A stretch of DNA of 64,000 nt from Vibrio sinensis. Lineage in GTDB: Bacteria; Pseudomonadota; Gammaproteobacteria; Enterobacterales; Vibrionaceae. The translations under genes were made by a program, and so were the position numbers. Positions within the stretch are counted from its first letter, which is position 1, and each line of letters opens with the position of its first letter. Positions 53,173 to 64,000 of the stretch are shown piece after piece. The notes under the pieces were generated by a model. The model had not been told where the DNA came from and ran no database searches. It was given only the letters and a program-made list of their open reading frames with translations. The DNA lies in contig NZ_QVMU01000003.1 of assembly GCF_003605645.1 (NCBI RefSeq), positions 1-64,000 of the forward strand, given 5' to 3'.

Positions 53173-55266
53173 CTAAATCTTAAACTTATTGAGTTCTCTA
53201 TCCAGTTCTGCTGAACTTGCCAAAATATCGTCACTAATGTTGACTGATGCCGTCATGCTATCCATCACATCGACCGCGGTATCATTAATCACCACCACAT
53301 TACGGTTAATTTCTTCCGCCACTGAACTCTGCTCTTCCGCCGCAGAAGCAATTTGGTTATTCATATCGTTAATCACCTCAATTGCTTGATTGATCTCAGC
53401 GAGTGCTACTTGTGCAGCATTTGCTTCATCTTTCGTCTCTATCGCCTGCAATTGGCTTTGCTGCATGAGATTAACAATTGATTGGGTATCTTGCTCTAAC
53501 AAACCAATCATCACACGAATTTCTTCTGTAGAGGTTTGGGTGCGCGTTGCTAGGTTACGGACCTCATCAGCAACAACCGCAAAACCGCGCCCCGCTTCAC
53601 CCGCACGTGCCGCTTCAATTGCTGCATTCAAAGCCAATAAGTTGGTTTGTTCCGCGATCCCTCCTATCTCCGTAAGGATCCCTTGAATATTAACACTCGA
53701 CTTTACAAGGCTAATTGTCTGATCTTGAGCTCTGTTTACTTGTTGCGCTAGATTTTCAACAGCAAGTGTCGCATTCGCCATACGCGCCATTCCATCAAGG
53801 CTATTCGTTTGAACTTGATTCGCAGCGGTAGCAGCTTGTACAGCTGAACTTGCCACTTCTTGCGCTGTCGCACTCATCTCATTAATCGCCGTCGCCAATG
53901 AATTCACTTCATTTAGCTGTGAGTTAAGTTTGAATTTCGATTCTTCAGCGCGAACTTGCCCCTCATTTGCGCGACGGTCAACTTGTACAGCAGTATCTTT
54001 CGCTGAACCGAGCATTTCCTGCATGCGCGCTAAGAAAGCATTAAACCAATAAGCAAGCTGAGCCGTTTCATCTTTACCTTTAATATCTAATCGCAGTGTT
54101 AGGTCTCCCTCCCCTTGTGCAACGTCTTTGAAACGCTCAACAAGGTTCGTCAATACTCGCCCTAATGACTGCGCGATCATCGTCATTACTCCAAGACCGA
54201 CAATCATTGCGATTAAACCCGCGAAAATACCCTGCTCTAATGCGCGACCATTCTGTTCTGAGCTCCAGTTTTTAAACGAATCAACACTCGCTTTCAGTTT
54301 ACTCGTTGGAACAGAAACAACCACAATCCAGGCCGCTCCGGACGTATCGACCGATGTGACTGCATATTCATGGCCGTTAATCGTGATCATGCCAATTTCA
54401 TTTTGAGTGGCTAGGCTTTGAATACGCGACCATTGAGTCGCCAACGCGCTCGGTACTTTTTTACCCACCGACTTAGCATCACGGCTATTTGCCAATGTAG
54501 CCCCTTTCCATGAGGCAATCAAAATACTGCCCTCACCATCAAATAGACCGTTTGCTAACGTTTCGCTTTGCTCTTGTAACTCGTTCAATGCCAAATCAAA
54601 GCCCAAAGAACCAATGATTTTTCCGTTAAGTTTTAGCGGTTGACTAATAGTAGTGATCAACTCTTGCTTACCACGTACAGGATACATGTACGGTTCCATC
54701 ACGAAGGTACGCCCAGTCTCATATGGCATCAGGTGCCACTCATCTTTACGTTCGCCATTACTATTAAGTTCGCTATTAGTAAAGCTTTCCATTGCGACGG
54801 CATCAAAACTATTGTTGCTATTTGGTGAGAAAAACGGAGCCAAATAACCTTGGCTATTGATTGCAACAGCGGCATTGCTTTCCGATTCCAAAGGCCAGGT
54901 TTTTTCTTCCCATACCATATAACCAGCAAATACAGCTTCATCTTGTGATTCTAGAGAGGCAATAAACTGCTTAACAATAAGATCGGCACCAATGCCACTT
55001 TCTGCACTGAGCTCAAGGATAGAACGCGCTTGTGAAAGATTAGCTAATACTGGAAACAATTGGTTAGCGACACTTTTTCCTTGCTCTGATGCGGTATAAC
55101 GTAAACTAGATAGGGTCGCATCCGTCAATTGTGTGGTGACTTTATCTGTAACGGCTTGGCTTACCTTAGTGAATGCATTCGTAGTCATCCCCATCGCGAT
55201 GATGAGAGTAAATGCCATTGCTACCCCTGCGCTAGTTGCAATGCGCATCCGTATGCTGTTAAACAT
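53173..55266 (-). CDS. Methyl-accepting chemotaxis protein with dCache sensor
   Basis: Transmembrane chemoreceptor of 697 residues. The first membrane helix lies near 12-32. A large periplasmic dCache-type sensor (about 40-330) contains [15 protein letters not shown] and [16 protein letters not shown] second helix near 348-370, a HAMP domain and a signalling domain follow, with the conserved tip [20 protein letters not shown]. Such Cache domains usually bind amino acids or other small organics; the ligand is unknown. It neighbours tna genes but is separately transcribed. Confidence 0.93.
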   Translation of the reverse strand: MFNSIRMRIATSAGVAMAFTLIIAMGMTTNAFTKVSQAVTDKVTTQLTDATLSSLRYTASEQGKSVANQLFPVLANLSQARSILELSAESGIGADLIVKQFIASLESQDEAVFAGYMVWEEKTWPLESESNAAVAINSQGYLAPFFSPNSNNSFDAVAMESFTNSELNSNGERKDEWHLMPYETGRTFVMEPYMYPVRGKQELITTISQPLKLNGKIIGSLGFDLALNELQEQSETLANGLFDGEGSILIASWKGATLANSRDAKSVGKKVPSALATQWSRIQSLATQNEIGMITINGHEYAVTSVDTSGAAWIVVVSVPTSKLKASVDSFKNWSSEQNGRALEQGIFAGLIAMIVGLGVMTMIAQSLGRVLTNLVERFKDVAQGEGDLTLRLDIKGKDETAQLAYWFNAFLARMQEMLGSAKDTAVQVDRRANEGQVRAEESKFKLNSQLNEVNSLATAINEMSATAQEVASSAVQAATAANQVQTNSLDGMARMANATLAVENLAQQVNRAQDQTISLVKSSVNIQGILTEIGGIAEQTNLLALNAAIEAARAGEAGRGFAVVADEVRNLATRTQTSTEEIRVMIGLLEQDTQSIVNLMQQSQLQAIETKDEANAAQVALAEINQAIEVINDMNNQIASAAEEQSSVAEEINRNVVVINDTAVDVMDSMTASVNISDDILASSAELDRELNKFKI

Positions 55267-55721
55267 GCTTGATTACCTTACTTAACACACTAACTAGTGT
55301 GAAATTTAATAAAAGAAAAACAAAGGGTGGCGATTATATAGAACAAAAATGAATGCAGTTCGCAGTAAAATGAAAGATTATGTACAGAATAAAATGCAAT
55401 ATATACAGAGCAACATTCCATATGATTATCTAGCCGAGTGAAAGCACGATATCGATACCGCACATTAAAATTAAGCCACTGATATATTTAGATTTTATTT
55501 AATTTTTACTTAAGAATTTACTCGATATGTTATTAGTATAAAAGATGAGGATTAGGATCAGCGATATAATTTTTCTTTAAAATTAGCGACTTGAATCAAA
55601 TTTCAAAAGGAACACTGCCCATCTCTATCAAAGAATGCTGATAGTGAAAAAACCCCTTAGATAAACTCCATAATACACGTTAAAATCACCCACTATTCAA
55701 AAAACAAATACAGAGCATCTT
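55267..55721. other. Intergenic region between divergent chemoreceptor and exonuclease genes
   Basis: About 455 bases, AT-rich, containing the promoters of both genes. I see no coding sequence, clear operator or strong hairpin. Confidence 0.4.
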
Positions 55722-56345
55722 GTGTCAATCACTTCTCCCGCTAATACCGTCATCGTACTCGACTTCGAAACTACTGGCCTTTCACCTAATCAAGGTGATC
55801 GCGCAATCGAAATTGGTGCTGTGAAACTCGAAAATGGTGTCATCATCGATCGCTTTCAGAGCTTAATGAACCCTGGATTCCGTGTTAGCAGCTTTATCGA
55901 AAGTTACACGGGCATAACGAATAGCATGCTAGCAACTGCACCGAGTTGTGAAACAGTGATGAACGAGTTTGCTGATTTTATTCAAGACCATAATTTAGTG
56001 GCACATAACGCTTCTTTTGATCAACGCTTCTTAGATGCTGAATTGAACAATATTCGCCGCGAATACAATGGCACATTTGGTTGTTCATTATTGGTTTCGC
56101 GTCGATTAACTCAACAAGCTCCATCACACAAATTGGGTGATCTTGTTCGATATCATCAAATTGAAAACGATGGGGTGTTTCACAGAGCGTTAGCAGATGC
56201 TGAGGTCACGGCCTCATTATGGTTGGTCTTACTCGATACGCTTAAGCAAAACCATTCGATCAGTAACCCTAGTTTTTCTTTGATGAACGGTATTGCTAAA
56301 ACGCCAAAAGGGACAATTAATACATTTCTCAAAAAACACGCTTGA
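55722..56345 (+). CDS. DnaQ-family 3'-5' exonuclease
   Basis: DEDDh exonuclease of 207 residues resembling the proofreading epsilon subunit. Exo I is [14 protein letters not shown] (Asp14, Glu16), Exo II is [14 protein letters not shown], and Exo III epsilon is [12 protein letters not shown] (His then Asp). It begins at a GTG. It lacks a polymerase-binding tail beyond about 30 residues, so it is probably a stand-alone nuclease for DNA repair or RNA/DNA turnover. Single gene. Confidence 0.87.
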   Translation: MSITSPANTVIVLDFETTGLSPNQGDRAIEIGAVKLENGVIIDRFQSLMNPGFRVSSFIESYTGITNSMLATAPSCETVMNEFADFIQDHNLVAHNASFDQRFLDAELNNIRREYNGTFGCSLLVSRRLTQQAPSHKLGDLVRYHQIENDGVFHRALADAEVTASLWLVLLDTLKQNHSISNPSFSLMNGIAKTPKGTINTFLKKHA

Positions 56346-56544
56346 TGTATTTATATAGATGTATATGCGAATTTAAGTGAACCCTGACTCTCCTAGATAC
56401 TTATCGACGCTTAAAAGCTAATAGCACATACATGGTAAAATAAGTATCGAATTCATCGTTGGAAAGGAAGCCAAAGAAAAATTTAAACTATTCACTCTAA
56501 TTTGCTATGTTCTTAACTCGGTTAAGGAGAGCTAGACAAGAATC

Positions 56545-57396
56545 ATGGACAATATTGGACAAAGAGCCCTCATCGTTGAGGGTGGAGCAATGCGAGGTAT
56601 ATTCTCGTGCGGTATTTTGGATCACTTCCTTGCGCAGGAATTTTCTCCTTTTGACAGTTTTTGGGGAGTTTCCGCCGGAGCGAGCAATTTAGCCGCTTAT
56701 TTAGCAAAAATGCCGGGACGTAATTTAAAAATCTACCTTGATTACAGTCGTCGTAAAGAATTCATTAAACCACATAAGTTTCTGTTGGGCGGGAATGTGA
56801 TGAATTTAGATTGGATGTGGCAGATCACATTGGTTGAATTAGGCATAGACAAAACCGTGCTACAAGCCGATCACCGCCCTTTCTTTCTTGGGGTCACGCG
56901 ACAAGATACTGGAATGGCTGAATACCACACTCCAACCACAGATATACTTGTTGAAACAATGAAAGCCAGCAGTGCACTACCTATTTTGTACCCACGCGGT
57001 GTCAAACTGAACCAACATTATTATGTTGATGGTGGAGTAGCAGATGCCATTCCGGTCGCGGAAGCCATCCGACGTGGCGCCCGTAAAATAATGGTGCTGC
57101 GTAGTCGCCCAGCCAGCTATAGAAAACCCACCCCTCAACTGACTTTTCTACTCAAACGCCTATTAAAAGATCACCCGAGTCTTATCTCGCCAATGCTCAC
57201 TCGTTATCAACGTTACAATGAAGCCATTGAGCTAATGAACAACCCGCCTGAGGGCGTCGAGATCATTCATATCTGTCCACCTGAAAATTTCCAGCTCAAA
57301 CGATTAAGCCAAGATGAATCATCGCTTAAACAAGCGTATTCACTAGGTAAAGAAATGGGTAAAAAGGCCATTTCTCTCTGGGAAAAGGCACATTAA
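56545..57396 (+). CDS. Patatin-like phospholipase (YjjU-like)
   Basis: Patatin-family hydrolase of 283 residues. The oxyanion loop is EGGAMRG near residue 12, the nucleophile is Ser43 in GVSAG, and the second catalytic residue is Asp162 in VDGGVADAIPV. No signal peptide or membrane segment, so it is cytosolic or peripherally membrane-bound. It resembles the bacterial YjjU group, whose physiological substrate is unclear. RBS AAGGAGAG is a little far from the ATG but usable. Confidence 0.88.
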   Translation: MDNIGQRALIVEGGAMRGIFSCGILDHFLAQEFSPFDSFWGVSAGASNLAAYLAKMPGRNLKIYLDYSRRKEFIKPHKFLLGGNVMNLDWMWQITLVELGIDKTVLQADHRPFFLGVTRQDTGMAEYHTPTTDILVETMKASSALPILYPRGVKLNQHYYVDGGVADAIPVAEAIRRGARKIMVLRSRPASYRKPTPQLTFLLKRLLKDHPSLISPMLTRYQRYNEAIELMNNPPEGVEIIHICPPENFQLKRLSQDESSLKQAYSLGKEMGKKAISLWEKAH

Positions 57397-57465
57397 GTCA
57401 GATGAAAAAAATAGTCGCACATAAAAAACTAAAATCAATAAAGTAGCTTTATCATAAATGTGCGC

Positions 57466-57515
57466 CATATTAAGCTAGCTCTAATTCATATTAAGCTAGC
57501 TTTAATTCATATTAA
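57466..57515. repeat. Tandem 21-bp repeat overlapping the ccoP stop codon
   Basis: Two full copies of catattaagctagctytaatt (57466-57486 and 57487-57507) and a partial third (57508-57515) lie in tandem. Each copy contains the palindrome agctagct. The TAA stop and last residues (INMN) of the ccoP fusion are within the repeat, so slippage here could alter the protein's end. Confidence 0.85.
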
Positions 57516-59658
57516 TATTTTGGTCTCGTTCATCGTACATGTCAGGCGTAGTATGTAACCCTCCGGTATAGCCTGCTTTTTCAAGTGCTTCGCGCACTTC
57601 TTTCACTTGTTGCGCCGTAACAGGTTCAACTCTGTCTCCTAAATATTTGCGTACAAATGAAATCAAATCTGCGAGTGTTTGATCCGATAACACTTCACTA
57701 AAGCTCGTCATTGGCATGAAGTTACGGTCTTCATCTAAATATGTTGGCGCTAACCCTCTTATCGTGACTGCAATAGTATTATATGAGTCTTTATGCATTA
57801 TAATACCGTTATTCAAAAGTGTTGGAGCTATCGGCACGCGCCCCTTACCATCTTCCCCATGGCAGGCTCCACAAGTTTGGCTATACACTACATATATTTC
57901 GTCGTCATAGGCTTGTTGAGTAAATCCGCTCGGAATTCGCGCTTTAACATCGGCTTGCGGAATATTGTATGTATCACCGGACAACAAATAGTAAGACATG
58001 GATTCAATATCTTCGCGAGTCATCCAACTGAGGCTATTTTTGATTACATCTGCCATACCCGCGAATGCAGAACCTTTATCAGAATGACCAGTATGAAGGA
58101 AGTCTGTCAACGATTTAACATCCCAGCCATCTCCAAGCAATTCATTTGCGGTGATGTCTGGTGCGTTCCAGCCATCAATGATGTTACCTTGAAAGATCCT
58201 CTTGCTTTCAATTGCTTGTGCAATATTTCTCGGCGAATGACATTCAGAGCAGTGCCCTAACCCCGCAACCCAATATTTGCCCTGCTGCCATTTTTCCACA
58301 TCGGTCACTTTACCAACTAACTCTTCTGGCAATTCATAGCTCAGAGGCGCTTTATCTACAAACACGATATCCCACCCAAGGAGTCCAAGACGAACATTCG
58401 ACGGGAACATCATTTTGTTCGCATCATTACGACGTGCGACTGCACCTATCGATTGCATATATTCCCACAAGTCTTTAAGGTCTTGCTCGCGTAAATATTG
58501 ATAAGAAGTAAACGGCATCGCCGGATAGAGGTAACCATGGGTCCCTTTACCATCCACAAGGGCAGCTTTAAAGTCGGCATAGTCGTACGCCCCAATCCCT
58601 TCAGTGACATGAGGTGTGATGTTAGTGGAATATAACGTACCAAATGGTGTAACAAATGGCAGCCCACCAGCAAAAGGCTCGCCCCCCTCGGCGCTATGAC
58701 AAGCTATACAGTCTCCTGCATACGCAAGGTATTCACCTCGCTCAACGGATTGCTGGTCTAGCGCTGCCAGTCTGGAGTCTCTGTCCATCCGAGCTTTAGT
58801 AATGTAAGCACCAATCGAAAGGATCTCATCTCGAGTCAATTGGTGTTCAAATCCCGGCATCACATTGTTGATACCAAATCGAATCGTGTGTTGAATTTCT
58901 TCGATACTACCACCGTGTAGCCATACGCCATCGGATAGGTCGGGAACACCAATTGTGATATTACCGACCGAACCATCACCATGACAAGACGAGCAATATT
59001 GCGCGAAAACGCCTTTGCCCTGCTCAACGGTTACGGCTGGTACATCGGTGTGACGTTGATTCAGTGAGGCCAAGTAATAGGAGATCTCTTTAATTTGATC
59101 TTGATTGAGCACCTCATTCCACCCTGGCATTGCTCCATCTCGACCTTTATTGATCGAATGGAGGATCTCATCATCGGTTCCGCCATAAAGCCACTCATTG
59201 TCTATTAAGTTAGGAAAACCTTTCGCACCTTGAGCATTGCTGCGATGACAAGCGGCACAATGGGTTTGAAATAAAATCCACCCAGACGCAACCACATCTT
59301 GGTTATTAGCTAAACTGGTAAGCGATGTATCACTGATGCCCTCAAACTGCTTTTCCAACGTCGTGGTCGGCGAACTAAGTTTATCGTCACTTTGCTGCCA
59401 TTTTACTAACCCGTGCCAGTTGCCTAAGCCCGGATAAAAGATCAAATACCCAACCGCGAAAGCAAAAGCAATAAAGTACGCAACAAATAAAATCTTCGGT
59501 GGTGGCGCATCATTTTCTTGAATGCCATCGAATGTACCAACGACTTTGGATTTATCGGCATCTTGATTACTTCGCCAGTATTTCACCACAACACTGACCA
59601 TTAGGATAAAGAATACAACCGTACAGCCAACGGCCCAAAAGTTCCAGAAAGTACTCAT
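57502..59658 (-). CDS. ccoP: Pentaheme CcoP fused to three-heme dehydrogenase-type cytochrome
   Basis: This 718-residue protein is more than twice the normal CcoP length. Residues 1-290 are a complete CcoP: two membrane helices (about 8-28 and 55-76) and two heme sites, C134-H138 and C222-H226. Residues 300-718 carry three more sites, C317-H321 ([12 protein letters not shown]), C470-H474 ([11 protein letters not shown]) and C596-H600 (CGACHGEDG). Their order and sequence match the triheme subunit of membrane alcohol/gluconate dehydrogenases. The frame is continuous with no sign of error. It overlaps ccoO by ATGA. The fusion would let a periplasmic dehydrogenase feed electrons straight into the oxidase. 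Confidence 0.9.
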   Translation of the reverse strand: MSTFWNFWAVGCTVVFFILMVSVVVKYWRSNQDADKSKVVGTFDGIQENDAPPPKILFVAYFIAFAFAVGYLIFYPGLGNWHGLVKWQQSDDKLSSPTTTLEKQFEGISDTSLTSLANNQDVVASGWILFQTHCAACHRSNAQGAKGFPNLIDNEWLYGGTDDEILHSINKGRDGAMPGWNEVLNQDQIKEISYYLASLNQRHTDVPAVTVEQGKGVFAQYCSSCHGDGSVGNITIGVPDLSDGVWLHGGSIEEIQHTIRFGINNVMPGFEHQLTRDEILSIGAYITKARMDRDSRLAALDQQSVERGEYLAYAGDCIACHSAEGGEPFAGGLPFVTPFGTLYSTNITPHVTEGIGAYDYADFKAALVDGKGTHGYLYPAMPFTSYQYLREQDLKDLWEYMQSIGAVARRNDANKMMFPSNVRLGLLGWDIVFVDKAPLSYELPEELVGKVTDVEKWQQGKYWVAGLGHCSECHSPRNIAQAIESKRIFQGNIIDGWNAPDITANELLGDGWDVKSLTDFLHTGHSDKGSAFAGMADVIKNSLSWMTREDIESMSYYLLSGDTYNIPQADVKARIPSGFTQQAYDDEIYVVYSQTCGACHGEDGKGRVPIAPTLLNNGIIMHKDSYNTIAVTIRGLAPTYLDEDRNFMPMTSFSEVLSDQTLADLISFVRKYLGDRVEPVTAQQVKEVREALEKAGYTGGLHTTPDMYDERDQNINMN

Positions 59659-60266
59659 GGCGATACTCCCTCTGATGTATCTACACCCAAACTTTGTAAA
59701 TAATCGATCAAGGCTTCGCCTTTCGTTTTTCCACGAACTTTTAAGCGAGCACCGTCAATTTCCTCATCAGTATAAGGGACCCCCAAGGTTCGCAGCGTAT
59801 CCATTTTTACTGCAATATCATTCCCTGTCAGCGTTTGTTCAAACAGCCAAGGATAAGAGGGCATAATGGAGGTTGGCACGACAGTACGTGGATTAAGTAG
59901 ATGAATCATATGCCAGCGATCGGAATACTTTCTGCCGATATTGGTCAAATCTGGCCCAGTACGTTTCGATCCCCACAGGTTAGGAAACTCATAGATATCA
60001 TCTGACTCCTTATTTGGCGTACCATTTCTTTTTACTTCGGGAGCTAGCGGCCTCACCATTTGTGTATGGCAAACATGGCAGCCTTCACTGATATAAATAT
60101 CACGTCCTGCTAGTTGCAAAGGCGTTAATGGTTTTGCATTGCTCTCAGCCAACAGTTCCGGCGTTCGCACCACGTTAGGTACCACCAACACAACCAAAGA
60201 AAATGACGCAACACAAACCGTAACCAAAATTAGAATCACCACCGACTTGGTAAAATCATGACTCAT
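59655..60266 (-). CDS. ccoO: cbb3 oxidase monoheme subunit CcoO
   Basis: Membrane-anchored cytochrome of 203 residues with an N-terminal helix (about 9-31) and one heme site in [13 protein letters not shown]. It also has the CcoO features [20 protein letters not shown] and [10 protein letters not shown] (axial Met). It passes electrons to CcoN. It overlaps ccoN by 11 bases and ccoP by four. Confidence 0.94.
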   Translation of the reverse strand: MSHDFTKSVVILILVTVCVASFSLVVLVVPNVVRTPELLAESNAKPLTPLQLAGRDIYISEGCHVCHTQMVRPLAPEVKRNGTPNKESDDIYEFPNLWGSKRTGPDLTNIGRKYSDRWHMIHLLNPRTVVPTSIMPSYPWLFEQTLTGNDIAVKMDTLRTLGVPYTDEEIDGARLKVRGKTKGEALIDYLQSLGVDTSEGVSP

Positions 60267-61677
60267 GACTTACCTCCTTCGTCGCAAAGACCGCTGGGGA
60301 ACGAACCGTTTTATAAAGGTTATAAACCATAAGCAGCAACCCAGAGACAAACAGTACGCCAGCGATAAAGCGAAGCAATAACCACGGCGCTTTAAAATCC
60401 ATCGCCTCAACAAAGCTATAAATCAGTTCACCATTATCATTTTGAGCTAACCACATGTACCCCTCGCCAATACCAGCAACCCAAAGGGCAATGGCATAGA
60501 GTAATACTCCGGCATGAGCTAACCAGAAGTGCCACTTAATTAAGCGCGAAGACCAAAGCTGCTCTTTCCCCCATAAGCGTGGAATAAAGTAATAAAACAC
60601 AGCAATACCCGACATGCCTACCCAGCCCAATGCACCGGAGTGAACATGCCCAATAATCCATTCGGTATTATGGGCAATCATATTGAACCATCGTATTGCG
60701 AGCAGCGGTCCCTCAAAAGTTGCAAGGCAATAGTAAATAATGGCCGAAAAGAAAAACAACATAATGTAATCCGATTTCAACTTTTGCTTATTTTGCAGCA
60801 GTGTCATGGCGCTATTAAACGCGCCCCCCCACGATGGGAGCCAGAGGATTAAAGACATTACAATACCGATATTTTGCACCCAAACCGGTACCGATGAGTA
60901 AATCAGATGGTGCGTACCTGCCCACGTGTAAAAGCCGACTAGGCCCCAGAAGTGAATAATGGATAATCGATAAGAATAGATTGGTCGTTCTGATACTTTA
61001 GGAATGAAATAATAATTCATCCCTATCACCCCGGCCGTGAGTAGAAAACCAACAGCATTATGTCCCCACCACCATTGAACGATGGCATCTTGTGCGCCCG
61101 CAAAAACGGAATAGGATTTCATAAAGTAAGCTGGAAGCTCGAGGTTATTGACGACAAAAATCATCGCGATAACAATAATAAAAGCCGCAAAAAACCAATT
61201 GGCAACGAAAATATGCGAGACCTTACGCTTAGCCAGCGTGCCAAAAAAGAGCACAGCATAAAGCACCCAAACCAGCACGATAAGTAAATCAATCGGCCAT
61301 TCCAATTCGGCATACTCTTTAGATGTGGTATAGCCCATAGGTAAAGAGAGAACCGCCAACAGCAAAATCAGTTGCCATCCCCAAAAAACCATCCAAGACA
61401 GACTGCGATTATATAAACCACAATGTCCGGTCTTTTGAGCGATATACAGTGACGTCCCCATCAGAACATTCACCACAAAGCCATAAATTACACCGGAAGT
61501 ATGCAAAGGACGTAATCGCCCGAACTGAAAATATTCCGAATCAAAATTTAATGCAGGCCAATAGAGTTGCGCAGCCAAAATGACGCCAATCGTCATCCCT
61601 ATCACTGACCAAGCCACTGAAGCTACGACAAAGTATTTCACCACCGTATAGCTGTATTGAGTATTCGTCTCTTCCAT
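60256..61677 (-). CDS. ccoN: cbb3-type cytochrome c oxidase catalytic subunit CcoN
   Basis: Heme-copper oxidase subunit of 473 residues with 12 helices. The heme ligands are in [12 protein letters not shown] and [11 protein letters not shown]. CuB ligands are in [10 protein letters not shown] and the pair in GTHHLIYSS. The catalytic tyrosine helix [13 protein letters not shown] is intact, so the enzyme should reduce oxygen. Two positions differ from textbook CcoN (Gly after HTS, and Trp in WWW for the usual Tyr), consistent with a divergent isoform. A small cytochrome gene precedes it by 14 bases. Confidence 0.94.
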   Translation of the reverse strand: MEETNTQYSYTVVKYFVVASVAWSVIGMTIGVILAAQLYWPALNFDSEYFQFGRLRPLHTSGVIYGFVVNVLMGTSLYIAQKTGHCGLYNRSLSWMVFWGWQLILLLAVLSLPMGYTTSKEYAELEWPIDLLIVLVWVLYAVLFFGTLAKRKVSHIFVANWFFAAFIIVIAMIFVVNNLELPAYFMKSYSVFAGAQDAIVQWWWGHNAVGFLLTAGVIGMNYYFIPKVSERPIYSYRLSIIHFWGLVGFYTWAGTHHLIYSSVPVWVQNIGIVMSLILWLPSWGGAFNSAMTLLQNKQKLKSDYIMLFFFSAIIYYCLATFEGPLLAIRWFNMIAHNTEWIIGHVHSGALGWVGMSGIAVFYYFIPRLWGKEQLWSSRLIKWHFWLAHAGVLLYAIALWVAGIGEGYMWLAQNDNGELIYSFVEAMDFKAPWLLLRFIAGVLFVSGLLLMVYNLYKTVRSPAVFATKEVSHES

Positions 61678-61691
61678 GCCGAAATTCCTTA

Positions 61692-62045
61692 CTATTTAAA
61701 CTCTGAACCCAGTTGAGAATAGTAATAAGCAATATCTGACATATCTTCATCGGATAAAGCGTCTGCTTGCTGTTGCATCAGAACAGCCAAACCCCCGGTT
61801 CGTTCACGAGATTGATAACTCTTTAACGACGTGATGAGGTAGGACATTTTCTGTCCACGGAGATTAGGGTACGACTGAATACTAGAGATGCCATTTACCC
61901 CATGACAGGTCATACAGACCTTTGCTTTCTCTTTACCCAAGTTAAATTTATTGTCTGCATATACACCAAAGGAAATAGAAAAGCCGGCACACGCCAGTGG
62001 AACTATTAACCATCGAGACCATTTTTTACCCATACCAATATCCAT
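61692..62045 (-). CDS. Small exported monoheme cytochrome c
   Basis: Class I cytochrome of about 117 residues: signal peptide (WLIVPLACAGFSISFGVYA), heme site KVCMTCHGVNG and the c553/c4-type segment YPNLRGQKMSYLITSLKSYQ. The chosen ATG at 62045 has AGGAC eight bases upstream; another in-frame ATG lies at 62033. First gene of the cbb3 operon and so probably an electron donor to it. Confidence 0.85.
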   Translation of the reverse strand: MDIGMGKKWSRWLIVPLACAGFSISFGVYADNKFNLGKEKAKVCMTCHGVNGISSIQSYPNLRGQKMSYLITSLKSYQSRERTGGLAVLMQQQADALSDEDMSDIAYYYSQLGSEFK

Positions 62046-62462
62046 CCGAATAGTCCTGATTCCGACGACAAAACGCCGTTGTTCTACCCCAATACTTATG
62101 AAAAGCACGAATGGTTCATAAAAGGCGAACTCACTATTTACAATAGAGTAGATACGAAATTGTTCAAATTACGCAGAATTACAGACAAACGGCAAATTCA
62201 CCAACTCACCCTAAAGTTTACTTTCATCACTTCAATCCCCTCCCCACCCTCTTATTTTTAAGACAGTGTAATAAAGCCAAAAAATGTCAATGGCACCGAC
62301 TCTAGCTAGATTATCCGTGCACAATCGGCAAGCTCTACTAGTATGAAAAAAGAGCAAAATAGAAATAACAAAATTAATACTAAAGAATGACTTGCTGATT
62401 TTACCTATCGAGAGCTAGGGATAATAAAGACTAGGGATTAAAAGGGTTAAGGATAATAAACT
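62046..62462. other. Divergent promoter region, cbb3 operon / chemoreceptor
   Basis: 417 bases without a gene. I looked for an FNR box (TTGAT-N4-ATCAA), usual for cbb3 operons, and found none. The region is AT-rich with a pyrimidine-rich stretch near 62230-62255. AAGGAT precedes the rightward ATG. Confidence 0.4.
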
Positions 62463-64000
62463 ATGAATACATCAGATCTTACGATTCGAAAGAAGTTGCT
62501 TTTCGGTAATATCATTACTGTCGGTATGCTGGCTATATTGTGCACAGTAGTATGGAATTCAATAAGAACAATGAGTCAAACCGACGATATGGTGACGCAT
62601 ACCTATCGAGTCATTGCGCAATCAAATGGACTGGTAAATTCCATGGTTGACCAAGAAACAGGTCTACGCGGTTATGCAGTCGCCGGACAAGAGGAATACC
62701 TAGAACCCTATCATCTCGGTAAAAAAGCATTCGACCAATACTTGTTAAAGGCGAAAGAATTAACAAGTGACAACCCCGCACAACAACAGCGTTTCGACGC
62801 TGTCGAGAAAGAAGCTAGAGGATGGCAAATTTACGCGCAAGAAGTCATCGCACTGCGTGAAAATATTTATCAGAGCGAAGTTTATGTTGATGAATTAAAA
62901 GCATTACTTTCGAGTGGTATTGGTAAACAAAAAATGGATGGCCTCAGAGAGCAAATTGCCACGGGGCAATATTATAACGGAGAAGAATTGATCGATAACA
63001 TGATTAACATGGAAACTGGTCTACGTGGTTTCATGCTAAATCGTCAAGAAGAATTTTTAGAACCTTATAACGCTGGAAAAGCCAATATAGAACAATTATT
63101 AAAAGGAATGACAGAATCGCAACTTACCCGAAATATTAACGAATGGATTCATAATTATGCCGCTACTGCAATTGAACTTGTACGTAATGCCAACCGTTTT
63201 AGTTCAATGGATGAGTTATATACCAAGCTTGAGGAAAAGCAGGGTAAGCAATACATGGATAGCTTACGTGAAAAAGTAACGACCATAGTGAATGTTGAAC
63301 AAAATTTAATGGCGCAGCGAAAAGAAGCGGCTGCCTCTGCGTCCAGTTTAGCTTTGATGGTCATTATTATTGGGGGAATTAGTACTGCCATTTTCAATTT
63401 CGGTTTTGGTTCAGTCATCGCTAAGAGTATTACCTCACAAATCAATTCAGTAATTGATATAGCCAAACAACTCGCGAAAGGTGACCTGACCGTTAACATA
63501 AATAAAGGGCCTAAAAACGAAATTGGTGAACTCACCAACGCGCTAAAATCAACCGCCGATAATCTCAAAACCGTCATTGGTAACATGATGACGGCGAGTG
63601 AACAGCTCAGCCTCTCTTCAAACCAACTCACAAGCATCACCGTCAGCACAAATAACGGCGCAAATGAGCAAATGCACATGACAGATCAAGTCGCTGTAGC
63701 GATGAACCAAATGGCCATCTCCGTACAAGAAGTCGCTAAGAATGCAGTTGATACCGCTCAGTTTGCCAAAGAAGCGAATATTGAAGCCCAGCAAGGCCGT
63801 TCCGTTGTAAAAGAAACCATTGATAGTATTAGCATCCTTGAAACTGAAATTGATAGCACTATGATTCGTCTCAACGACCTCGCTCAAGAAGCGACCAATA
63901 TTGGGGGAATACTAGATGTTATTCTTGGTATCGCAGATCAAACTAATCTACTTGCTCTCAATGCGGCTATTGAGGCAGCTCGAGCGGGTGATCAAGGCAG
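62463..64000 (+). CDS. Methyl-accepting chemotaxis protein, double CHASE3-like sensor (runs off window)
   Basis: Chemoreceptor gene starting at an ATG (MNTSDLTIRKKLLFGNII) with AAGGAT upstream; at least 512 codons are visible and the 3' end lies beyond the window. After a first membrane helix, the sensor contains two copies of a CHASE3-like module. One is VDQETGLRGYAVAGQEEYLE and the other INMETGLRGFMLNRQEEFLE, about 120 residues apart. A second membrane helix, HAMP and the start of the signalling tip ([20 protein letters not shown]) follow. Divergent from the cbb3 operon. Ligand unknown. Confidence 0.93.
   Translation, partial: MNTSDLTIRKKLLFGNIITVGMLAILCTVVWNSIRTMSQTDDMVTHTYRVIAQSNGLVNSMVDQETGLRGYAVAGQEEYLEPYHLGKKAFDQYLLKAKELTSDNPAQQQRFDAVEKEARGWQIYAQEVIALRENIYQSEVYVDELKALLSSGIGKQKMDGLREQIATGQYYNGEELIDNMINMETGLRGFMLNRQEEFLEPYNAGKANIEQLLKGMTESQLTRNINEWIHNYAATAIELVRNANRFSSMDELYTKLEEKQGKQYMDSLREKVTTIVNVEQNLMAQRKEAAASASSLALMVIIIGGISTAIFNFGFGSVIAKSITSQINSVIDIAKQLAKGDLTVNINKGPKNEIGELTNALKSTADNLKTVIGNMMTASEQLSLSSNQLTSITVSTNNGANEQMHMTDQVAVAMNQMAISVQEVAKNAVDTAQFAKEANIEAQQGRSVVKETIDSISILETEIDSTMIRLNDLAQEATNIGGILDVILGIADQTNLLALNAAIEAARAGDQG

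Noticed and set aside
49263..55395. The 13-mer tacagaataaaat found near 49263 and again near 55383
   Set aside because: A/T-rich 13-mers recur by chance in 64 kb of this composition, and the flanks differ.

Overview
This window looks like part of a chromosome from a member of the Vibrionaceae, most likely a Vibrio. It has moderate GC, AT-rich spacers and compact operons joined by ATGA overlaps. The left end keeps the order fabV - fadE - TetR(psrA-like) - vrrA that I recall from Vibrio cholerae around VC1738-VC1743. The taxonomic call is an inference from gene content; no search was run. I saw no rRNA, tRNA, CRISPR array, complete insertion sequence or integrase.

Left third (1-20 kb). Fatty-acid genes fabV and fadE lie beside a PsrA-type TetR with an operator-like palindrome over its own promoter. 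Next come a sigma-E-type promoter and terminator that I read as the sRNA VrrA. A three-gene envelope-glycan operon (GT2, ArnT-like GT39, GtrA-like flippase) is divergent from an OmpR-type two-component system (8406-10372). After it come a PLP-dependent ACC-deaminase-like enzyme, a DUF1496 protein, an unknown zinc-ribbon-like protein and the intermembrane lipid-transport operon pqiABC. A second, clearly paralogous two-component system (16309-18196) is divergent from a DUF5666-type lipoprotein, which is followed by a YgiW/BOF-type OB-fold protein.

Middle (20-43 kb). artPIQM (arginine uptake) ends tail to tail with a LysR gene. That LysR is divergent from an eight-gene exported block: porin, PCu(A)C copper chaperone, NapC-like tetraheme cytochrome, a cytochrome c/DUF1566 fusion with a CX3CH heme motif, a beta-propeller, Sco, a TlpA-like thioredoxin and a monoheme cytochrome c. 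No copper oxidase or known terminal reductase accompanies it, and it is my best candidate for an undescribed respiratory system. Next are a five-gene ABC transporter/FGGY pentulose-kinase operon of unknown substrate, an HlyD/DUF2955 efflux pair with a divergent LysR, another LysR, an NmrA-like oxidoreductase and a peptide deformylase.

Right third (43-64 kb). A D-serine locus (dsdA, dsdX, divergent dsdC) is followed by a RidA enamine deaminase, which fits detoxification of the 2-aminoacrylate made by DsdA. The tryptophanase operon follows, with a probable tnaC leader peptide and a strong terminator between tnaA and tnaB. Then come a Cache-domain chemoreceptor, a DnaQ-family exonuclease and a patatin-like hydrolase. 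A cbb3 oxidase operon has a CcoP fused to a three-heme alcohol-dehydrogenase-type cytochrome, giving five hemes in one chain. The window ends inside a second chemoreceptor with two CHASE3-like modules.

The two points that most deserve follow-up are the copper/cytochrome block (24615-31231) and the pentaheme CcoP fusion (57502-59658).
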